A stretch of 9,593 nucleotides of DNA from an uncultured Eubacteriales bacterium (lineage in GTDB: Bacteria > Bacillota > Clostridia > Oscillospirales > CAG-272): the NCBI GenBank assembly GCA_934446485.1, contig CAKSEM010000050.1, positions 1 through 9,593 on the forward strand, read 5' to 3'. Below the pieces are notes generated by a model that was given only the letters and a program-made list of their open reading frames with translations, was not told the origin of the DNA and did not search any database. This document shows, one piece after another, positions 4,939 to 9,593 of the stretch (its first letter is position 1; every line of letters begins with the position of its first letter). Made by a program: the position numbers and the translations under genes.

Positions 4939-6036
4939 ATGATAATCTTCGGAATCGAGAGCTCCTGCGACGACACCGCTGCCGCAGTGATCGATACTGT
5001 AAATCCCGAGGGATCGGGAAAATATAGACTATTGTCTAACGTCGTCTCATCCCAGACCGATGTTCACGCTCTTTACGGCGGAGTCGTGCCCGAGCTTGCA
5101 AGCAGATGTCATGCCGAAGCAATATCGGCAGTCACAGCCGAGGCGCTTCGCCGCGCGGATATAACGACCGACGAGATCGGTGCCGTAGCTGTCACATTCG
5201 GTCCCGGCCTGATCGGCTCTCTCCTCGTCGGAGTCAGCTTTGCCAAAGCTCTCGCTTCGGCACTTTCGGTGCCGCTCATACCGGTAAACCATATCGAAGC
5301 TCATGCAGCTGCAGTACTCATCGAACACCCGGACATACGTCCGCCGTACCTTGCACTCATCGTATCGGGAGGGCACACCTCTTTCTACCGAGTAGATGAT
5401 GGGTTCGTTTTCACCGAGATCGGCGCATCGCGCGACGATGCTGCCGGCGAAGCGTTCGACAAGGTCGGACGCGTAATGGGACTCCCGTATCCCGGCGGCG
5501 CGGCTATGGATCGGCTTGCCGCCGAAGGCTTGCGACGCGACGATTACCGCGCAATAAAATTCCCCTCACCTGCGATCGGAGACTCTCTCGAATTCTCTTT
5601 CAGCGGTTTGAAGACCGCCGTCATAAATTATCTGCACACTGCCTCCGCACGCCTCGGAACAGCATCCGAGTCAGAGCTTCCTTTAAACCTCCGTGAGGAC
5701 ATCGCGGCAGCGCTGACATCGGTCGTGGTTGACGGTATCACATCGAAGCTGCGCTCGGCTGCGGAAAGCGGCGAATATTCAGCCGTTGTCATGGCGGGCG
5801 GCGTTGCCGCGAATTCACATCTGCGGCTCGCAGCCGCCGAGCTCTGCCGAGAGCTTGGCATTGCATTTCTAACCCCGTCTCTGCCGCTATGCGCGGATAA
5901 CGGCGCAATGACCGCCGCTGCAGGAGCTGAGTTGTACAGCGTCGGCATAACCGCAGGCTCCGATCTCAATGCATTCGCTTCGGATGAGAGCGTGTGCGCA
6001 TATACAGCAGCGTTAAGACACACCGCCGACAGCTGA
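4939..6036 (+). CDS. tsaD: tRNA t6A threonylcarbamoyltransferase TsaD
   Basis: TsaD (Gcp/YgjD/Kae1) transfers threonylcarbamoyl from its adenylate to A37 of ANN-decoding tRNAs, working with TsaB and TsaE. The 365-residue protein has the ASKHA fold. Motifs are GIESSCDDT (5-13), YGGVVPELASR (46-56), FGPGLIGSLLVG (87-98), the metal-binding NHIEAH (117-122; His118, His122), SGGHTS (143-148), GEAFDKVGR (170-178), YPGG (184-187), FSGLKTA (221-227), AGGVAAN (286-292) and ADNGAM (319-324). The length is near that of E. coli TsaD, with a short extra C-terminal tail. The ATG at 4939 has GAAAGG upstream with about 11 nt spacing. Neither tsaB nor tsaE is in the window; they usually accompany rimI and tsaD, so they must lie elsewhere. 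Confidence 0.98.
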   Translation: MIIFGIESSCDDTAAAVIDTVNPEGSGKYRLLSNVVSSQTDVHALYGGVVPELASRCHAEAISAVTAEALRRADITTDEIGAVAVTFGPGLIGSLLVGVSFAKALASALSVPLIPVNHIEAHAAAVLIEHPDIRPPYLALIVSGGHTSFYRVDDGFVFTEIGASRDDAAGEAFDKVGRVMGLPYPGGAAMDRLAAEGLRRDDYRAIKFPSPAIGDSLEFSFSGLKTAVINYLHTASARLGTASESELPLNLREDIAAALTSVVVDGITSKLRSAAESGEYSAVVMAGGVAANSHLRLAAAELCRELGIAFLTPSLPLCADNGAMTAAAGAELYSVGITAGSDLNAFASDESVCAYTAALRHTADS

Positions 6037-6100
6037 CCTGCCGCTAAGAAGCAAGGTGCTTGCCGAAATTATACGGCAGCGTAATTCTGCTCATGCCTAT

Positions 6101-6134
6101 TTTTCAACAGGAGTTTTCAACAGGGTGTTGAAAA
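6101..6134. repeat. TTTTCAACA repeats (two direct, one inverted)
   Basis: TTTTCAACA occurs at 6101-6109 and 6114-6122, and as its complement TGTTGAAAA at 6126-6134. The second and third copies form a perfect 11-bp inverted repeat (AGTTTTCAACA with TGTTGAAAACT) around GGG. The unit differs at one place from the relaxed DnaA-box form TTWTNCACA. As a hairpin it has no T-run, so it would be a poor terminator. DnaA binding or an operator role is inference. Confidence 0.6.
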
Positions 6135-6267
6135 CTTTCGGCGTCACCATCGCATCGGTATATTTACTCTCAAACCACTTGCAGCACAACACTTTTCAAT
6201 CAGCGCCCTGCCTCATGCCACCTTATATATGCAGTTGTAATTTCAATTTAGGCAGGATTTTCTCGTA

Positions 6268-6276
6268 TTTTTCACA
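6268..6276 (+). promoter_or_regulatory. Possible DnaA box
   Basis: TTTTTCACA fits the relaxed DnaA-box form TTWTNCACA, 77 nt ahead of the DnaD-domain gene. A single 9-mer can occur by chance; it gains some weight from the nearby repeats and from the replication genes downstream. Confidence 0.3.
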
Positions 6277-6285
6277 GATGCATGA

Positions 6286-6302
6286 TTTATGCATTTGATT
6301 AA
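6286..6302 (+). repeat. 17-bp repeat, copy 2
   Basis: TTTATGCATTTGATTAA matches the rimI end (4831-4847) at 16 of 17 positions. ATGCAT also occurs just before it at 6278-6283, giving two ATGCAT palindromes 5 bp apart. Confidence 0.45.
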
Positions 6303-6352
6303 AACCCGTGCGCACAGCGTCACGCAATACGAACATTATAAAAGAGGATAAC

Positions 6353-7372
6353 ATGAAGATCACTCCACATTATAACGATTCGGCATTCATCGTCCCGGGA
6401 AGTGTTATCGACCGTCTGACGGACAAGAATGCTCCGCCTGTCGCCCCGCTCCTGTATGCACTCTCAAAATCAGATTTTACAGTTTCATCCGCTGCAGCGG
6501 AGCTCGGCATAACGGAAGATGAATTTATATCCGCCGTGACCGAATGGGAGCGTGCGGGAGTAGTGACGGTATCCGAACAGGACGGTAACGCAAAACGCAC
6601 GCAGAAACATACAGAAACCCGTCGGGCAGCGAAAAAGACCGGCGATAACGGCAGAGAGAGCGGCAGCTCAATGAACTCTCCGGAAGCAAAACCGTACAAG
6701 TTATCCTCCGCACTTCCGACATACACCACCGAAGAAACCGCAAAATTTCTTGAGGACAACAAGCGAACGGCGGAAATCATAGATTCATGCGAAAACATAA
6801 TCGGCAAAATCTTCACGACCGCCGAAACAAGCATAATAGTCGGCATGCTCGACCATCTGTCTCTTTCTGGTGAATACATACTCCTGCTCTTTGCACACGC
6901 GGTCAAGATGGGCAAGCGGTCGGTCCGTTACATCGAAAAGCTCGCGCTCAGCCTTGCTGACCGAGATATTACCACGTATGCGGAGCTTGAAGAAGAGCTT
7001 GCAAGGATGGAGCTGACCGAAAGCACGCTCGTCGGAGTCAGGCGTATGTTCGGCATCGGACGCCGCGCTTTTACCGCAAAGGAACAACAGATGGTGCGCG
7101 ATTGGTGTGTATCATGGAGCTTCGGACTCGATGTGATCGGAATGGCATACGAGATCACCGCGAACAGCACCGGCGATGCTTCACTCCCGTATGCAAATAA
7201 GATTCTGTCAAGCTGGCATGACGCAGGGCTGCGCACTGCCGCAGAGGTTGACGCCTACATATCGAAGAAAAACGAAGAGCGCGCCGCCGCAAAACATGCA
7301 GAAAATCAGACCTCAAGCTTTGATACGGACGACTTCTTTGAAGCTGCTCTCAAACGCTCATACGGAGACTGA
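6353..7372 (+). CDS. DnaD-domain replication protein with two DnaB2 repeats
   Basis: DnaD-family proteins act at oriC or at PriA-marked forks to help load the replicative helicase. The 339 residues have an N-terminal winged-helix-like part (about 1-75; PLLYALSKSDF, then AAAELGITEDEF). A charged linker follows (about 78-115; rich in Lys, Arg, Asn, Ser). Two DnaB2-type helical repeats complete it. The second ends in YANKILSSWHDAGLRT (280-295), the family's Y-x3-I-L-x2-W signature. The first has the matching YIEKLALSLADRDITT (193-208), with the Trp replaced by Leu. The C-terminus is acidic (DTDDFFE). The frame is open to 6308, but the ATG at 6353 has GAGGA nearby and gives a sensible N-terminus. 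Bacillus DnaD (about 230 residues) has one such repeat, so this is the larger clostridial form. The DnaI-type loader follows 27 nt later. Confidence 0.88.
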   Translation: MKITPHYNDSAFIVPGSVIDRLTDKNAPPVAPLLYALSKSDFTVSSAAAELGITEDEFISAVTEWERAGVVTVSEQDGNAKRTQKHTETRRAAKKTGDNGRESGSSMNSPEAKPYKLSSALPTYTTEETAKFLEDNKRTAEIIDSCENIIGKIFTTAETSIIVGMLDHLSLSGEYILLLFAHAVKMGKRSVRYIEKLALSLADRDITTYAELEEELARMELTESTLVGVRRMFGIGRRAFTAKEQQMVRDWCVSWSFGLDVIGMAYEITANSTGDASLPYANKILSSWHDAGLRTAAEVDAYISKKNEERAAAKHAENQTSSFDTDDFFEAALKRSYGD

Positions 7373-7399
7373 ACCGACGAGGAAAGGATTTACATACAT

Positions 7400-8359
7400 A
7401 TGTCATACTGTAAGGAAGACCTTCAGGCAGTACGCGCTCTGCTGCGGTCGCGCAGAGCCGAGGCGGTCGCAACATATGAGGCACACCGTGCCGAGGCATC
7501 TGCAGCCATCCCGGCCATAATCCCCGTCGAGCAAAGTCTTGCTTCAACGGGCAGCCGCATCATGTCAGCTGCTCTGTCGCACGGCCTTGACGGTGAATCC
7601 CTCGCCGACATTCGCGCCGAAAACGAGCGCCTGCGTGCACTGCGCCGCCGTCTGCTCACGTCGGCAGGCTATCCTGAGGATTGGCTCGACATTAAGTATT
7701 CATGCCCGGCGTGCTCGGACACCGGATACGTCGGTATCAATATGTGTACCTGCATGAAGCGGGAGCTCGTAATGGCAGCTTTCCGAAGCTCGGGACTCGC
7801 CTCGCTGCTTGAAACCCAGTCGTTCGGCACATTTTCGACCGATTTTTACACGGGTGAGGATCGCAGACGTATAGAGACTAATGTGAAACTACTGCGTGAG
7901 TTTGCCGAAGGTTTTTCAGGCTCGGGATCCGACTCGTGGCTCCTTCTCGGCGCCACAGGTCTCGGTAAGACACACTTATCAACATCGGTCGCGCGAGTCG
8001 TCATTGAACGCGGATACAGCGTAGTCTATGAAAGCGCACAGGGGATCATATCGGACTTTGAATCCAAGCGCTTCGGCGGAGATTATCTGAGCCGCCGAGA
8101 CGAGAGATACTTCGACTGCGACCTGCTAATCATAGACGATCTCGGGGTCGAGATATCAAATCAATTCACCGTATCCTGCATATACAATATAATAAATGAC
8201 CGTATCAACAACGGAAAATCCACGATCATCAACACTAACCTCTCCCAAAGCGAGCTGCGCTCACGGTATGCGGATCGCATCACAAGCCGACTGTTCGGAG
8301 AATTCCGTCCGCTCCTCTTTACGGGGAATGACATCCGCGGGCAGAAGATCAAAAAATAA
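7400..8359 (+). CDS. dnaI: DnaI/DnaC-family AAA+ helicase loader
   Basis: This ATPase loads the replicative helicase onto single-stranded DNA. It has 319 residues, close to Bacillus DnaI. The N-terminal part is helical and charged (1-90). A cysteine cluster (Cys102, Cys105, Cys116, Cys118: CPAC then CTC) is probably the zinc-binding helicase-contact domain. The AAA+ core has Walker A GATGLGKT (184-191), Walker B LLIIDD (242-247), a sensor-1 region INTNLS (277-282) and RITSRLFG (293-300) containing the likely arginine finger. The ATG at 7400 has GAGGAAAGGA upstream, with AAAGGA 11 nt from the start. IstB transposition helpers share this core, but no transposase is adjacent. The Cys domain and the DnaD-domain neighbour favour a replication role. 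Confidence 0.9.
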   Translation: MSYCKEDLQAVRALLRSRRAEAVATYEAHRAEASAAIPAIIPVEQSLASTGSRIMSAALSHGLDGESLADIRAENERLRALRRRLLTSAGYPEDWLDIKYSCPACSDTGYVGINMCTCMKRELVMAAFRSSGLASLLETQSFGTFSTDFYTGEDRRRIETNVKLLREFAEGFSGSGSDSWLLLGATGLGKTHLSTSVARVVIERGYSVVYESAQGIISDFESKRFGGDYLSRRDERYFDCDLLIIDDLGVEISNQFTVSCIYNIINDRINNGKSTIINTNLSQSELRSRYADRITSRLFGEFRPLLFTGNDIRGQKIKK

Positions 8360-8367
8360 TGTCAGGC

Positions 8368-8396
8368 AGCGGGCACTCTCCCGCTCTGCATATAAA
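8368..8396 (+). other. Hairpin and possible -10 box before the isomerase gene
   Basis: In the 68-bp gap, AGCGGG (8368-8373) pairs with CCCGCT (8380-8385), followed closely by TATAAA (8391-8396). There is no matching -35 box and no T-run, so neither a terminator nor a promoter is established. The two downstream genes may still be expressed separately from dnaI. Confidence 0.25.
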
Positions 8397-8427
8397 TTCA
8401 ACACTTAGCGAAAGGACAGAAGAAATT

Positions 8428-9285
8428 ATGAAGCTTGGAGCAATGGTTGAGTCATTCAGACTCGGATTCAGAGGAGGCGTCGAAAAGGCTGCCGAGATAG
8501 GGGTTGACGGAGTTCAGGCAGGTGCAACCGAAGGCTGGCTCGCGCCCGAAAATATGACTGCCGAACGCATCCGCGAGGCACTCGACATCGTAAAGTCCAA
8601 CGGACTCGTCTTCTCCGCACTGTGCGGTGACTTCGGTCACGGCTTCGGTGATGCCGAAAAGAACAAAGTATACGTTGACAAATCAAAGCGGGTGCTCGAC
8701 CTCTCGATGGAGCTCGGCTGCCGCATCGTTACGACGCATATCGGCACCGTGCCGGAGGAGGAATGCGAGACTAAGGAGATCATGCGCAGCGCCTGCCGCG
8801 AGCTTGCAGAGTATGCAGACTCCGTCGGAGCGGTCTTTGCCGTCGAAACGGGCCCCGAAAAGGGGTATATCCTTGCAGATTTCCTTGCAAGCCTCGGTGC
8901 CGAGGGTGTCCGTGTAAACTTCGACCCCGCAAATCTCGTAATGTGCGTTGACGACCGTCCCGAGGAAGCCCTGAAGTATCTCGGAAAATACGTCGTACAC
9001 ACTCACGCTAAAGACGGAATCATGCTTCAGAAGAAGCTCGACGAAGCAGTAGAAATGAACGAAGAGGCGAAGAGCCACGCAGCTATGCTCGCAATGGGTG
9101 AGCGTTATCTCGAGCTGCCGCTCGGCGAAGGTGATGTCAACTTCGATGTGTATCTTCCCGCGCTGAAGGCAACCGGATTTGACGGATTCCTCACGATAGA
9201 GCGCGAAGTAGGCGGCACGCCCGAACGCGATATCGCACTTGCCGCTACGTTCCTGCGTGAAAAGATGGCAAAGTTCGGTCTGTAA
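8428..9285 (+). CDS. Sugar-phosphate isomerase/epimerase-like TIM-barrel protein
   Basis: This belongs to the xylose-isomerase-like TIM-barrel family (AP endonuclease 2 superfamily), whose members isomerise or epimerise sugars, inosose or similar polyols with a divalent metal. The 285 residues show barrel strands ending in candidate metal ligands: AVETG (Glu140), NFDPAN (Asp166), HTHAKDG (His191, His193) and TIERE (Glu258). THIG (103-106) and FSALCGD (62-68) also line the usual pocket. The frame is open to 8359, but the ATG at 8428 gives the family-like MKLGAMVESF start and has GAAAGGACA upstream (AAAGGA, 11 nt spacing). No sugar transporter, kinase or regulator is adjacent, so the substrate cannot be inferred. 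The YfcE-type gene follows after 2 nt, suggesting co-translation. Confidence 0.85.
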   Translation: MKLGAMVESFRLGFRGGVEKAAEIGVDGVQAGATEGWLAPENMTAERIREALDIVKSNGLVFSALCGDFGHGFGDAEKNKVYVDKSKRVLDLSMELGCRIVTTHIGTVPEEECETKEIMRSACRELAEYADSVGAVFAVETGPEKGYILADFLASLGAEGVRVNFDPANLVMCVDDRPEEALKYLGKYVVHTHAKDGIMLQKKLDEAVEMNEEAKSHAAMLAMGERYLELPLGEGDVNFDVYLPALKATGFDGFLTIEREVGGTPERDIALAATFLREKMAKFGL

Positions 9286-9287
9286 TT

Positions 9288-9593
9288 ATGAAGCTGTTTA
9301 TTGCATCGGACATCCACGGCTCGGCGTATTACACGGATCTGCTGCTCGACCGCTACCGCAAATCGTCAGCCGAGCGGATAATTCTGCTCGGAGATGTGCT
9401 CTACCACGGTCCGCGCAATGACCTCCCGCGAGACTACGCTCCGAAACGCGTCGCCGCAGCTCTGAATGCAGTCGCCGACAGGATCCTCGCTGTCCGCGGC
9501 AACTGCGATGCGGAGGTGGACGGGATGGTACTCGACTTCGATATTTCGAGCGACCGTCTTGTAATTTTAGATGGAAATCGTGTCATACGTGCC
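9288..9593 (+). CDS. yfcE: YfcE-type metallophosphodiesterase (3' end outside window)
   Basis: This is a calcineurin-like phosphoesterase using two metal ions to hydrolyse phosphodiesters in vitro; the physiological substrate of the family is unknown. The visible 102 residues contain SDIHG (7-11; Asp8, His10), GDVLYHGPRNDLP (35-47; Asp36) and GNCD (71-74; Asn72), the first metal-ligand blocks in order and at typical YfcE spacing. The family's later His motifs lie beyond the edge. The ATG at 9288 is 2 nt after the isomerase stop, with no strong ribosome-binding site, so translation is probably coupled. Confidence 0.92.
   Translation, partial: MKLFIASDIHGSAYYTDLLLDRYRKSSAERIILLGDVLYHGPRNDLPRDYAPKRVAAALNAVADRILAVRGNCDAEVDGMVLDFDISSDRLVILDGNRVIRA

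Larger units (their letters stand above)
6037..6352. other. 316-bp AT-richer gap between tsaD and the DnaD gene
   Basis: Just after tsaD there is a small stem (GCAAG/CTTGC, 6051-6063) nested inside CTGCCG/CGGCAG (6038-6079), with no T-run. Then come three TTTTCAACA-type repeats (6101-6134), a TATATAT stretch near 6224, a TTTTTCACA (6268-6276) and the second 17-bp repeat (6286-6302). I could not find a convincing -35/-10 pair, although a promoter for the DnaD gene is expected here. An 80-codon frame (6056-6298) resembles no protein I know and is not called. Confidence 0.6.

Noticed and set aside
6112..6136. The 11-bp inverted repeat as a rho-independent terminator for tsaD
   Set aside because: The stem is A/T-rich and only three T follow; not convincing, though not excluded.
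6056..6298. An 80-codon frame with GTG start in the tsaD-DnaD gap
   Set aside because: No ribosome-binding site, no recognisable domain, and it spans the TTTTCAACA repeats; most likely non-coding.
7400..8359. IstB-type transposition helper instead of a helicase loader
   Set aside because: No transposase or IS ends nearby; the N-terminal Cys cluster and the DnaD-domain neighbour fit DnaI.

Overview
The window looks like an ordinary chromosomal housekeeping segment of a low-oxygen Firmicute, most likely class Clostridia (an Oscillospirales-like gut lineage is my guess). The evidence is the infC-rpmI-rplT order with an attenuator leader, a YwlE-type arginine phosphatase, a ComEB-type dCMP deaminase, and a DnaD-domain/DnaI-type helicase-loader pair. 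Base composition is moderately GC-rich by eye. I see no insertion sequence, phage gene, CRISPR array, tRNA or rRNA.

Left arm (minus strand, read from about 3122 down to 1): a consensus sigma-A promoter drives a leader of about 140 nt that carries a terminator hairpin and competing pairings (L20/IF3-type attenuator). It is followed by infC, apparently starting with ATA, then rpmI and rplT. A terminator-like hairpin follows rplT. A TrmH/SpoU-family RNA 2'-O-methyltransferase and dprA come next, and dprA runs off the left edge without its C-terminus.

Centre (3123-3266): a divergent promoter region. The two sigma-A promoters share a perfect 9-bp inverted element placed 6-7 bp upstream of each -35 box.

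Right arm (plus strand): a dCMP deaminase with a TTG start, a YwlE-type protein-arginine phosphatase with an odd Asp/Asn/Gly-rich tail, rimI (overlapping ywlE by 8 nt), and tsaD. After a 316-bp AT-richer gap with TTTTCAACA repeats come a two-repeat DnaD-domain protein and a DnaI/DnaC-type AAA+ helicase loader. A sugar-phosphate isomerase/epimerase-like TIM-barrel protein and the N-terminal 102 residues of a YfcE-type phosphodiesterase complete the window.

Functionally the window covers translation (IF3, L35, L20, rRNA/tRNA methylation, t6A synthesis by TsaD, N-acetylation by RimI), DNA uptake and recombination (DprA), thymidylate supply (dCMP deaminase) and replication restart/initiation (DnaD/DnaI). 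I found no convincing undescribed system. The most informative signals are regulatory: the infC start and leader, the symmetric divergent promoter element, the TTTTCAACA repeats ahead of the helicase-loader genes, and a recurrent GAAAGG translation signal.
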